Positions 1-9,424 of a DNA stretch of 9,469 nucleotides are shown in pieces. The translations under genes were made by a program, and so were the position numbers. Origin of the DNA: Anaeromyxobacter_A sp035636195. Its GTDB lineage: Bacteria > Myxococcota > Myxococcia > Myxococcales > Anaeromyxobacteraceae. The stretch spans positions 1 through 9,469 of the forward strand of contig DASPZP010000219.1 in the NCBI GenBank assembly GCA_035636195.1, read 5' to 3'. Position 1 is the stretch's first letter, and each line of letters opens with the position of its first letter. The notes beneath the pieces were generated by a model. It was not told the DNA's origin, searched no databases, and saw only the letters and a list, made by a program, of their open reading frames with translations.

Positions 1-1
1 C

Positions 2-472
2 ATCGCCCGCCCTCGCCTGGCGGTGTGCGCCATGAACCCGCACGCGGGCGAGGACGGGTCCTTCGGCGACGAGGAGACGCGGCTCGTGGCGCCGGCCCTC
101 TCCCGCGCCCGGCGGCTGGGGATCGACGCCAGCGGGCCGTACCCCGCCGACAGCGTCTTCTTCCGCGCCGCGCGGGGCGAGTTCGACGCGGTCCTGGCGC
201 TCTATCACGACCAGGGCCTCATCCCGGTCAAGCTCATCGACGCGCTGATGGCCGATCCGGCCGTGAACGTGACGCTCGGGCTGCCCATCGTGCGGACGAG
301 CCCGGACCACGGCGTCGCCTACGACCTGGCCGGGAAGTGGAAGGCGAGCCCGACCAGCATGATGGCCGCGCTGGCGCTGGCGGCGAAGCTGGCGGCGCGG
401 AGGCGGAGGACGAAGGCGAGCGCCCCTTCGCAGCGGCGGGGGATGAACCCCCGCCCTACATCCCGGTCGTAG
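2..472 (+). CDS. pdxA: 4-hydroxythreonine-4-phosphate dehydrogenase PdxA, C-terminal part (5' end outside window)
   Basis: This is the last 156 codons of a PdxA-family NAD-dependent, divalent-metal dehydrogenase. PdxA oxidises 4-phosphohydroxy-L-threonine in the DXP-dependent pathway to pyridoxal phosphate, in the cytoplasm. Family blocks appear in order: LAVCAMNPHAGE, PADSVFF, DAVLALYHDQGL, VNVTLGLPIVRTSPDHG and a DLAGKWKA block near the end. The histidines of NPHAGE and YHDQG match family metal ligands. The frame is open to the window's left edge, so the start is outside; the GTG at 23 lies inside a conserved block and is not a start. The segment between HDQGLIPVKL and VNVT reads IDALMADPA, longer and less glycine-rich than the usual family loop. 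The last 12-13 codons and the TAG stop lie in two inverted copies of a palindromic repeat, so the basic tail ending RPTSRS is probably not ancestral. It converges on ychF with 26 bases between the stops. Confidence 0.93.
   Translation: MARPRLAVCAMNPHAGEDGSFGDEETRLVAPALSRARRLGIDASGPYPADSVFFRAARGEFDAVLALYHDQGLIPVKLIDALMADPAVNVTLGLPIVRTSPDHGVAYDLAGKWKASPTSMMAALALAAKLAARRRRTKASAPSQRRGMNPRPTSRS
433..459 (-). repeat. Palindromic dispersed repeat, copy A (inverted relative to copy B)
   Basis: Read on the - strand this is GTA, one G, an 8-bp arm GGCGGGGG, loop TTCAT, the opposite arm CCCCCGCC, then GC. It matches copies B and C at 24 of 27 positions, with all differences in the loop. It lies inside the 3' end of the pdxA reading frame and encodes part of the terminal tail. 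Only 9 bases (460-468) separate it from copy B in opposite orientation, so the pair can also form one long imperfect hairpin spanning 433-495. No T-tract follows in either direction, so it is not a standard intrinsic terminator. The resemblance to REP/BIME elements is inferred. Confidence 0.85.
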
Positions 473-495
473 GGCGGGGGCTTGTCCCCCGCCGC
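469..495 (+). repeat. Palindromic dispersed repeat, copy B
   Basis: Same 27-base element with loop CTTGT, stem 473-480 pairing with 486-493. It is identical over all 27 bases to copy C about 1.2 kb away. The TAG inside its leading GTAGGGC is the in-frame stop of pdxA. Its right end lies three bases from the ychF stop codon on the opposite strand. The position between convergent genes suggests a role in 3'-end formation or RNA stability, or simply a tolerated insertion site; the sequence does not decide between these. Confidence 0.88.
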
Positions 496-498
496 CGG

Positions 499-1611
<1,113 letters not shown>

Positions 1612-1618
1612 GGTGCGT

Positions 1619-1625
1619 TCCTTCT
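1619..1625 (-). promoter_or_regulatory. Ribosome binding site of ychF
   Basis: AGAAGGA on the - strand, seven bases before the ychF ATG. It fixes the start and lies only a few bases past the T-tract of the preceding terminator. A transcript beginning after that terminator would have almost no leader, so the ychF message probably includes the hairpin. Confidence 0.8.
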
Positions 1626-1629
1626 GAAG

Positions 1630-1660
1630 AAAAAAGGCTCCGGGAGTGCCGGAGCCCTTT
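1630..1660 (-). terminator. Rho-independent terminator of the atp F0 cluster
   Basis: On the - strand the stem GGCTCCGG pairs perfectly with CCGGAGCC around the 5-nt loop CACTC (arms 1649-1656 and 1636-1643). A run of six T (1635-1630) follows. An AAA before the stem could extend the pairing past one bulged base. It sits about 40 bases after the atpF stop and 18 bases before the ychF start, so it should end the atp transcript at least partly. Confidence 0.9.
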
Positions 1661-1663
1661 GAA

Positions 1664-1690
1664 GTAGGGCGGGGGCTTGTCCCCCGCCGC
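1664..1690 (+). repeat. Palindromic dispersed repeat, copy C
   Basis: Identical in all 27 bases to copy B; stem 1668-1675 pairs with 1681-1688 around CTTGT. It lies 11 bases after the atpF stop (in the direction of transcription) and just before the intrinsic terminator. The atp mRNA 3' end would therefore carry two consecutive GC-rich hairpins, a typical place for a REP-like element that could shield the message from 3' exonucleases (inference). Confidence 0.88.
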
Positions 1691-1701
1691 GCCGTGATTT
1701 C

Positions 1702-2232
1702 TTACGCGGCTCGTTCGGCCGGCAGCTGCGCGATGTACTCCTCCACGAGCGCGCGCTGGGCCTTCTCGTCGAGCGACGACTGGATGAGGCGGCGGGCGGC
1801 GTCGATGGCGAGGTCCGCCACCTGGGCCTTCAGCTCCAGGAGCGCCTTCGACTTCTCCTCCTGGATCTGCTGGCGCGCCTGCGCGACGAGGTCGTCCGCC
1901 TCCTTGCGGGCGCGGGCGGTGAGCTCCTGTCGCATCGCCTCGACCTCCTGCTTCGAGCGCTGGGCGAGCTCGGCCGCCTCGCGCTGCGCCTTGGCGAGCG
2001 AGGCCTTCTGCTCGAACAGCATCCGCTCCGCCTCGGCCCGCTCCTTCTTCGCCTGGTCGATCGCGTCGCGGATGGTCCGCTCGCGCTCGTCCAGCATCTT
2101 GACGATGGGGCCCCAGGCGAACTTCCCCAGCACGACGATCAGGACGAGGAAGGTGATGGCAGTCCAGAGCGTGAGCCCGGGATTGAGGTCCATGATCCCC
2201 GCGGCGAGGACCGGCGTGAAGAGGGTGTTCAT
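1702..2232 (-). CDS. atpF: ATP synthase F0 subunit b
   Basis: A 176-residue peripheral-stalk subunit that anchors F1 to the membrane-bound F0 sector. One hydrophobic membrane segment (about 20-40) ends in the family-typical FAWGPIVKMLDER. A long charged, alanine- and glutamate-rich coiled coil follows (about 45-150), and the last 25 residues are the likely delta-binding end. Length is normal for the family. The ATG at 2232 has AAGGGAG six bases upstream, which favours it over Met14 (MDLNPG), whose upstream signal is weaker. It is the last gene of the F0 cluster, 46 bases after atpE, and is followed by a repeat hairpin and a terminator. Only one b-type gene is present, with no b' (atpX) beside it, and no delta, alpha, gamma, beta or epsilon genes follow. 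Confidence 0.96.
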   Translation of the reverse strand: MNTLFTPVLAAGIMDLNPGLTLWTAITFLVLIVVLGKFAWGPIVKMLDERERTIRDAIDQAKKERAEAERMLFEQKASLAKAQREAAELAQRSKQEVEAMRQELTARARKEADDLVAQARQQIQEEKSKALLELKAQVADLAIDAARRLIQSSLDEKAQRALVEEYIAQLPAERAA

Positions 2233-2278
2233 CGGGCGCTCCCTTGGAGGTGGCGGGTCGAGGCGGTGCGGCGGCCGG

Positions 2279-2509
2279 CTACTTGTTGATGGCGAGGAGC
2301 AGGCACACCACGATGGCGAAGAGCGTCGCGCCTTCGATGAGGGCGGCGGCGATGATCATCGAGGTGCGGATGTCGGCGGCCGCGGTGGGCTGGCGGGCCG
2401 AGCCCTCCAGCGCTGCGGCGGCGAGGCGGCCGATGCCGAGGCCGACGCCGATGACGGACATGCCGGCGCCGAGGCCGGCGGCGAGGTAACCGAGTGCGAG
2501 GCTGTTCAT
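2279..2509 (-). CDS. atpE: ATP synthase F0 subunit c (proteolipid)
   Basis: A 76-residue hairpin of two membrane helices that forms the rotating c-ring. Helix 1 carries the glycine pattern GAGMSVIGVGLGIG (14-27), the polar loop has ARQP (38-41), and helix 2 holds the ion-binding carboxylate Glu59 in ALIEGATLFA. By alignment with the Ilyobacter Na+-type ring, the Gln position in helix 1 is Ile26, and the Ser/Thr after the glutamate are Gly60 and Ala61. This points to proton rather than sodium coupling (inference from residues). The ATG at 2509 has a GGAG about nine bases upstream. It lies 71 bases after atpB and 46 before atpF, the usual a-c-b gene order. Production of many c copies per complex would fit a separate strong translation start. 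Confidence 0.97.
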   Translation of the reverse strand: MNSLALGYLAAGLGAGMSVIGVGLGIGRLAAAALEGSARQPTAAADIRTSMIIAAALIEGATLFAIVVCLLLAINK

Positions 2510-2580
2510 GACGCGTGACTCCAGTGTGCGAGGGCGGTTCGGGACGGGCCGCCGGACCCCGTGGCGCTTACGGCGCTCGA

Positions 2581-3678
2581 CTACCCATGGGCGGGAGACT
2601 TCCCGTCCACGTGAGAGGCGTGCTCCGACCCCATGCCGGGGCCGGCGTGGCCGTGCTCCTCGTGGCCGTCCGCGTGCTCATGGTGCACGAGGCCGGCGCC
2701 GATGAAGAGGGCCGAGAGCATGGTGAAGATGTAGGCCTGCACGAAGGCCACGAAGAGCTCGAGCATGAAGATGGCGAGCGCGAGGGCCACCGAGACGGGC
2801 GCGACGAAGATCGAGATGGAGAAGATGAGCCCGAGCAGCGCCAGGATGACGAAGTGGCCGGCCACCATGTTGGCGAAGAGTCGGACGGTGAGCGCGAAGG
2901 GCTTCGTGAAGAGCCCCAGGAACTCGACCGGGATCATGATCGGCCACAGCCAGGCGAGCGACTTCGGCACGCCGCCGGTGAGGTGGGCGAGGTAGCCGCC
3001 CACGCCCTGCGCCCGGATCGCGGCGTACTGGGTGACGAAGAAGGTGAAGAGCGCCAGGCCCACCGTCACCGAGACGTTGGCGGTGGCCGTCGCCAGGAAC
3101 GGCACCAGGCCGAGCAGGTTCAGCACCAGGATGAAGAAGAAGGCCGAGCACAGGTACGGCACGAAGCGGTCGGCGTCGCGCTTCCCGATGTTCGAGACCG
3201 CGATGTCTCGCACGAACTGCACGAGCAGCTCGAGGAAGTTGTAGAAGCCGCGCGGCACGAGCGTCCGCTGGCGCCCAGCGGTGCCAAACACCACGAGAAG
3301 TAGGAGCCCCGCCACCCACAGCATCACGACGTGCTTCGAGGGCGTCATGTCGAGGGTGAGCCCGCCGAGGTGGAGCACCCAGCCGCCGCCGGTCAGCGCG
3401 CGCAGGTTCACCTCGCAGTTCCAGTGGAAGCCGTCGCAGAAGCCGGGGAGCTCCAGCACCTCGCCGTTGGCGACGTGGTGCATCATCACCTCGGGCAGGG
3501 TGTGCCCGCCCTCATGGCCGCCGGCGGCGCCGTGCTCACCGGCAGGCGCGCCGTGCTCGGGGGAGGCCGCGGCGCCGTGCTCGGCGGGCGCGCCGGGCGC
3601 TTCGGCGTGGACGGCGGGCTCGGGCGAGTGCTGCGCCAGGGCCAGCGCGAGGGCGAGGGGGGCGAAGAGGCTCGTCAT
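2581..3678 (-). CDS. atpB: ATP synthase F0 subunit a, with histidine-rich N- and C-terminal extensions
   Basis: The stator half of the proton channel. At 365 residues it is about 90-130 longer than typical subunit a. Residues 1-16 look like a signal or first hydrophobic segment. Residues 17-69 are Ala/Gly/Pro-rich with repeated EHGA-type units and nine histidines. A linker with Cys81 and Cys88 follows, then the conserved core from about 110 (LTLDMTPSKHVVMLW) to 330 with several membrane helices. The essential arginine is Arg266 in FALTVRLFANMVAGH, and the last helices include ELFVAFVQAYIFTMLSA. The final 34 residues hold nine more histidines (HHEH, HEEHGH). The start is supported by a 4-base ATGA overlap with the upstream AtpI-like gene, which suggests coupled translation; no strong Shine-Dalgarno is seen. 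The core assignment is certain. The role of the tails is unknown: metal binding, pH sensing or assembly are guesses. Confidence 0.97.
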   Translation of the reverse strand: MTSLFAPLALALALAQHSPEPAVHAEAPGAPAEHGAAASPEHGAPAGEHGAAGGHEGGHTLPEVMMHHVANGEVLELPGFCDGFHWNCEVNLRALTGGGWVLHLGGLTLDMTPSKHVVMLWVAGLLLLVVFGTAGRQRTLVPRGFYNFLELLVQFVRDIAVSNIGKRDADRFVPYLCSAFFFILVLNLLGLVPFLATATANVSVTVGLALFTFFVTQYAAIRAQGVGGYLAHLTGGVPKSLAWLWPIMIPVEFLGLFTKPFALTVRLFANMVAGHFVILALLGLIFSISIFVAPVSVALALAIFMLELFVAFVQAYIFTMLSALFIGAGLVHHEHADGHEEHGHAGPGMGSEHASHVDGKSPAHG

Positions 3679-4046
3679 GCGGGCGACCCCGGGCCGCGGC
3701 CCAGGCTGGCGACATACCAGGCCTCGACGGCGGCGAAGAAGAAGTACGGCACGAAGAAGGCGACCACGAAGGCGACCACGCTCTCACCGGCCCGGACCAC
3801 CGCCAGCGTGCCGAGCGCGACCACCACGATGCGGACGAGGAAGGCCACCACCATCACCGCCAGCGCGGCCTGGACCGGCTTCTTCCCGGTCGCGAAGCGG
3901 CCCATGGCGAGGAGCGAGCCGAAGGCGGTCAAGCTGGCCGAGGAGGCGCCGATGAGCGCGGCGCGCCGCTGGCCCTCGCTGGCGGCGGCGGCGATGAGGA
4001 CGGCGAGGAGGGCCGCGCCGGCGGCGATGAGGAGGGGCCGCGTCAC
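3675..4046 (-). CDS. atpI: AtpI-like four-TM membrane protein of the ATP synthase cluster
   Basis: A 123-residue, very hydrophobic protein with four probable membrane segments (about 4-22, 28-47, 58-81 and 88-112). A short cytoplasmic loop with RFATGKKP (50-57) lies between the second and third. It fits the ATP synthase I-chain family, which is linked to c-ring assembly and Mg2+ supply, but identity rests mainly on topology and position between atpZ and atpB; sequence motifs are weak. The GTG at 4046 is chosen because it overlaps the atpZ stop in a GTGA and is preceded by AGAAGGA. An ATG at 4130 would add 28 arginine-rich residues buried in the atpZ reading frame and is unlikely. The gene overlaps atpB by four bases at its end, so atpZ, this gene and atpB form a translationally coupled chain. 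Confidence 0.8.
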   Translation of the reverse strand: MTRPLLIAAGAALLAVLIAAAASEGQRRAALIGASSASLTAFGSLLAMGRFATGKKPVQAALAVMVVAFLVRIVVVALGTLAVVRAGESVVAFVVAFFVPYFFFAAVEAWYVASLGRGPGSPA

Positions 4047-4309
4047 GCGTCCTTCTTGCCGAGTACGGTCTTGAAGAAGCTCACGAATCCGACGGTCATC
4101 CCGACGCCAGCGCCGACGAGCAGGAGCCACGGCGTCGTGTGGCCCAGCTTCTGGTCACCCCACCAACCGAGGGCCGTGAAGAGCCCCACCGACGCCACCA
4201 GCTGCGTGGAAGCGCCCATGTAAGGCGCCGCCTTGCGATAGGCGTCGGCGAGGTTCGACAGCCCCTCGTCGTCCTTGGCGCGCCGCTCTCTGTCGTCGCG
4301 CTCGGACAC
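4043..4309 (-). CDS. atpZ: AtpZ/AtpI family small membrane protein (first gene of the F0 cluster)
   Basis: An 88-residue protein of the F0F1-ATPase gene-1 type. A charged cytoplasmic N-terminus (about 1-24) comes first, then the family block AYRKAAPYMGASTQL, a first membrane helix (about 33-49) ending GWWGDQKLGHTTPW, and a second helix (about 60-80) with GAGVGMTVGFVSFFK. AtpZ proteins act with AtpI in assembly of the synthase and, in Bacillus, in divalent cation uptake. The GTG at 4309 is preferred because GGGAG lies just upstream and the family N-terminus begins close by. The open frame continues upstream to an ATG at 4441, but that would place the start on the promoter -35 and read through repeat copy D, giving a proline/arginine-rich stretch unlike the family. 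It is the promoter-proximal gene of the cluster, and its stop overlaps the next start by four bases. Confidence 0.9.
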   Translation of the reverse strand: MSERDDRERRAKDDEGLSNLADAYRKAAPYMGASTQLVASVGLFTALGWWGDQKLGHTTPWLLLVGAGVGMTVGFVSFFKTVLGKKDA

Positions 4310-4329
4310 GTGACTCCCAGACCGACCCG

Positions 4330-4357
4330 GCGGCGGGGGACGCGGCCCCCGCCCTAC
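4330..4357 (-). repeat. Palindromic dispersed repeat, copy D, in the atp leader
   Basis: On the - strand this is GTAG, arm GGCGGGGG (4346-4353), the 6-nt loop CCGCGT, and arm CCCCCGCC (4332-4339). The stem is the same as copies A-C but the loop is one base longer and differs in sequence, so the pairing is kept while the loop varies. It lies in the predicted 5' untranslated leader, about 50 bases after the predicted transcription start and 20 before the atpZ start codon. There a stable hairpin could influence initiation or elongation. Confidence 0.82.
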
Positions 4358-4412
4358 GCAGACGCCGCGGGGGGGAAATCCTTGTCTTTCCGCGGTACCG
4401 GGAGGGCAGAGC

Positions 4413-4441
4413 CGTATAGCAGGGCGCCAAAAAAGCGTCAA
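4413..4441 (-). promoter_or_regulatory. Sigma70-type promoter of the atp F0 cluster
   Basis: On the - strand, TTGACG (4441-4436), a 17-base spacer (4435-4419) and TATACG (4418-4413) give a near-consensus housekeeping promoter. This is rare to meet by chance in such GC-rich DNA. Transcription would start near 4406, leaving a leader of about 97 bases that contains repeat copy D. The perfect palindrome CGGTACCG (4393-4400) lies just past the predicted start. The -35 is 27 bases beyond the hemL stop, so the cluster need not depend on gyrA-hemL transcription. Confidence 0.75.
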
Positions 4442-4467
4442 TGGCTAGCTGCGCTCCGGCGCCGCAC

Positions 4468-5760
4468 TCACGCGGGGCGGACGGCCTCCCGGAAGGCCTC
4501 GCGCGCCGCTGCGACGGTGGTCTGGATGTCCTCCGCCGAGTGCGCCACGGAGACGAAGGCCGCCTCGAACTGGGAGGGCGGCAGGTAGACCCCGCGCTCC
4601 AGCATGGCGTGGAAGAACCGCCCGAACTTCTTCGTGTCGCACTTGCGAGCGCTCGCCGCGTCGAAGACCGGCCCCTCCGAGAAGAACACGGTCAGCATCG
4701 AGCCGACCCGGTTCACCTGCACCACCGCCCCGGCCGCCTTCGCCGCCTCGGCGAGGCCGCGCTCGAGCTCGGCCGAGAGCTGCTCCAGCTTCTGGTACGA
4801 GGCGGGGGAGAGCTCGGAGAGGGTGGCCGTCCCGGCCGCCATGGCCATGGGATTTCCGGAGAGCGTGCCCGCCTGGTAGACCGGCCCAGCCGGCGCGATC
4901 TTCTCCATGACGTCGGCCCGGCCGCCGAACGCGCCCACCGGCAGCCCACCGCCGATCACCTTGCCGAAGGTGACGAGGTCGGGCGCGATCCCGTAACGCC
5001 CGCAGGCGCCGCCGGGGGCGAGGCGGAACCCGGTCATCACCTCGTCGACGATGAAGAGCGCGCCGTGCGCCTTGCACACCCGGGCGAGGCCCTCGAGGAA
5101 GCCAGGCTTCGGCACGAGCACGCCCATGTTGCCCACCACCGGCTCGGTGATGATGGCGGCGAGGCTCTTCCCCTTCTCGGCGAAGAGCTTCTCCACCGCG
5201 GCGAGGTCGTTCCAGGGGAGGGTGAGGGTGTGCTTGGCGAGGTCGGCTGGCACGCCGGGCGAGTCGGGCAGGCCGAGCGTCTCCACCCCCGAGCCCGCCT
5301 TCACGAGCAAGGGGTCGCCCGCGCCGTGGTAGCAGCCGTCGAACTTGAGGAAGTCGTCGCGGCCGGTGAAGCCGCGCGCGAGCCGGATGGCGGCGGTGGT
5401 GGCCTCCGTGCCCGAGGAGACGAAGCGCATCTTCCGGATCCAGGGCATGCGCTCGCGCACGAGCTCGCCGAGGAGGATCTCGCGGGGGCTGGGAGCGCCG
5501 AAGGAGCTGCCCTCCCGGAGCGCGTCCTGCACCGCCTGCATGACGGCCGAGTGGCAGTGGCCGAGGATGAGCGGGCCCCACGAGCCGACGTAGTCGAGGT
5601 ACGCGTTCCCGTCGACGTCCCACATCCTCGAGCCGCGGCCCTTGGCCATGAAGCGCGGCGTGCCGCCCACCCCCTTGAACGCGCGCACGGGGCTGTTCAC
5701 GCCGCCGGGGAAGAGGTCCTTCGCCTTCTCGAACAGCTTCTCGCTGTAGTCGGTCTTCAT
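4468..5760 (-). CDS. hemL: Glutamate-1-semialdehyde 2,1-aminomutase
   Basis: A 430-residue, PLP-dependent class III aminotransferase-fold enzyme. It converts glutamate-1-semialdehyde to 5-aminolevulinate, the last step of the C5 route to haem and other tetrapyrroles, in the cytoplasm. The N-terminus KLFEKAKDLFPGGVNSPVRA is diagnostic. Other markers are SSGTEA (115-120, phosphate binding), CYHG with the PLP-stacking tyrosine (143-146), DEVMTGFR (239-246) with the aspartate that contacts the pyridine nitrogen, and the Schiff-base lysine Lys267 in TFGKVIGGG. Family members usually read YHGHAD where this one has YHGAGD. Length is standard. The ATG at 5760 overlaps the stop of the TPR gene by four bases, and GAGGAG units in that gene's acidic tail can serve as its ribosome binding site. 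An upstream extension to 6288 would only duplicate the TPR gene's territory. Its presence implies that this organism makes ALA from glutamyl-tRNA. Confidence 0.97.
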   Translation of the reverse strand: MKTDYSEKLFEKAKDLFPGGVNSPVRAFKGVGGTPRFMAKGRGSRMWDVDGNAYLDYVGSWGPLILGHCHSAVMQAVQDALREGSSFGAPSPREILLGELVRERMPWIRKMRFVSSGTEATTAAIRLARGFTGRDDFLKFDGCYHGAGDPLLVKAGSGVETLGLPDSPGVPADLAKHTLTLPWNDLAAVEKLFAEKGKSLAAIITEPVVGNMGVLVPKPGFLEGLARVCKAHGALFIVDEVMTGFRLAPGGACGRYGIAPDLVTFGKVIGGGLPVGAFGGRADVMEKIAPAGPVYQAGTLSGNPMAMAAGTATLSELSPASYQKLEQLSAELERGLAEAAKAAGAVVQVNRVGSMLTVFFSEGPVFDAASARKCDTKKFGRFFHAMLERGVYLPPSQFEAAFVSVAHSAEDIQTTVAAAREAFREAVRPA

Positions 5761-6652
5761 GGCTCCTCGTCGGTCTCCTCGGGTTCGGGTTCCGGTGCTG
5801 GCTTCGCTGCGGGCTTCGGCGGCGGTCGGCGGTGGTCGAAGGCGGTGGCGCGATCGCCGGGCCGGGCGCTCGGAAGCGATCGGTCGCGACGCGTCCGGAC
5901 CTTCTCGAGCGCGACGCGGATGGTCTCCGGACTGGGGTGCCCCTCCAGCGCCTCGGCATAGAGGGTGAGCGCGCGATCGAGCTGGCCCGCCTCGACGGCG
6001 AGCCCGGCCTGGCCCTCCAGCGCCCGCGCCGCCACGTCCTGGCGCGGCCGGCGGTCGATGAGGGCCTGGAAGGCGCGCTGCGCCTCGCCGACGCGCTTCT
6101 CCAGCGCCCAGGACTGGGCGGTGAGGAGCTGCGCCTCGTCGGCGAGCTCGGAGGCCGACCAGCGCTCGCGCAGGATGCGCGCCTCGGTGCGCGCCTGCTC
6201 CCAGTTCTTGAGGTCGACGTAGGCGCGCGCCACCTTGAGCTGGTAGGCCGACGCCTCGGGCGCGTCGCTCTGCGCGATGTCGGCCCACTGGGCGATGGCG
6301 CCCCGCGTGTCGCCGAAGCGCTGCTGGTAGATGTCGCCCGTCACCGCCCGCGCCTTCCAGGCGTCCTCCGTGCCGGGGTGGAGCGCCACGATGCGGCGGT
6401 AGTAGGAGACCGCCTGCGTGAAGTCGCCGATCTCGAGGTAGGAGACGTCGGCGGCGTTGCGGAGCGCCTTCAGGCGCAGGGTCGCGTCGCGCTCGGGCAG
6501 CTTCCCCTCGCCGAGCTCCGCCAGCACCTCCTGATAACCCTGGAGCGCCTCGCGCGGCTGGCCGGCGCGCCGGGCCGCGTTCGCCTCGTCCAGGCGGCGA
6601 GCGGTGCCGCTGCAGGCGAGCAGCGAGAGGCCGAGCGCCAGCCAGCGCCGCA

Positions 6653-6653
<1 letters not shown>
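5757..6653 (-). CDS. TPR-containing lipoprotein, function unknown
   Basis: A 298-residue protein that I cannot assign to a named family. The N-terminus MRRWLALGLSLLAC reads as a lipoprotein signal peptide with the modified cysteine at residue 14. The following Ser does not resemble an inner-membrane retention signal, so an outer-membrane periplasmic location is likely (inference). The rest is alpha-helical with tetratricopeptide-like repeats: clear units near 23-45 (AGQPREALQGYQEVL), 66-92 (GDFTQAVSYYRRIVALHP), 99-125, 140-165 and 212-240 (AGQLDRALTLYAEALEGHP). Such repeats usually act as protein-protein scaffolds, as in BamD, YbgF or YfgM. The last 25 residues are proline- and glutamate-rich and probably disordered. 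It is locked between gyrA (start shares one base with the gyrA stop, TGATG) and hemL (4-base overlap), so translation is likely coupled to both, though the three functions have no obvious link. Confidence 0.88.
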
Positions 6654-9343
<2,690 letters not shown>

Positions 9344-9395
9344 CTTTCGGGAGGGCTCTTCGAACGAGCGACGGGGTCGCCGGCGGGGAAGGGTC

Positions 9396-9424
9396 GTTGT
9401 AGCCCTTTAGCCGCGGAGTTTCAA
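9396..9424 (-). promoter_or_regulatory. Sigma70-type promoter of gyrA
   Basis: On the - strand, TTGAAA (9424-9419), a 17-base spacer (9418-9402) and TACAAC (9401-9396) match the housekeeping consensus well. It predicts a start near 9389 and a leader of about 45 bases before the gyrA ATG. The leader has an imperfect palindrome around TTCGAA. The 45 bases further right, to the window edge, show no gene start that I can support. Confidence 0.7.

Noticed and set aside
433..495. The inverted repeat pair as a classical bidirectional intrinsic terminator
   Set aside because: The stems are very GC-rich, but no T-tract follows on either strand. It is kept as a repeat, and any terminator role is untested.
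4047..4130. An N-terminal extension of the AtpI-like gene to an ATG at 4130
   Set aside because: It would overlap most of atpZ's second half and add an Arg-rich segment. The GTG at 4046 has a good ribosome binding site and the 4-base overlap typical of the cluster.
4434..4455. A possible hemL terminator (AGCG/CGCT stem followed by six T on the - strand)
   Set aside because: The stem is only four base pairs with a 14-base loop, and the T-run lies in the spacer of a strong promoter. It is too weak to call.
4441..5961. Long + strand and alternate - strand frames over hemL
   Set aside because: They are composition-driven shadows; hemL accounts for the region with all catalytic motifs in place.
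4468..6288. A 606-residue extended version of HemL
   Set aside because: The extra N-terminal part reads the TPR gene out of frame. The ATG at 5760 gives the standard HemL N-terminus and length.
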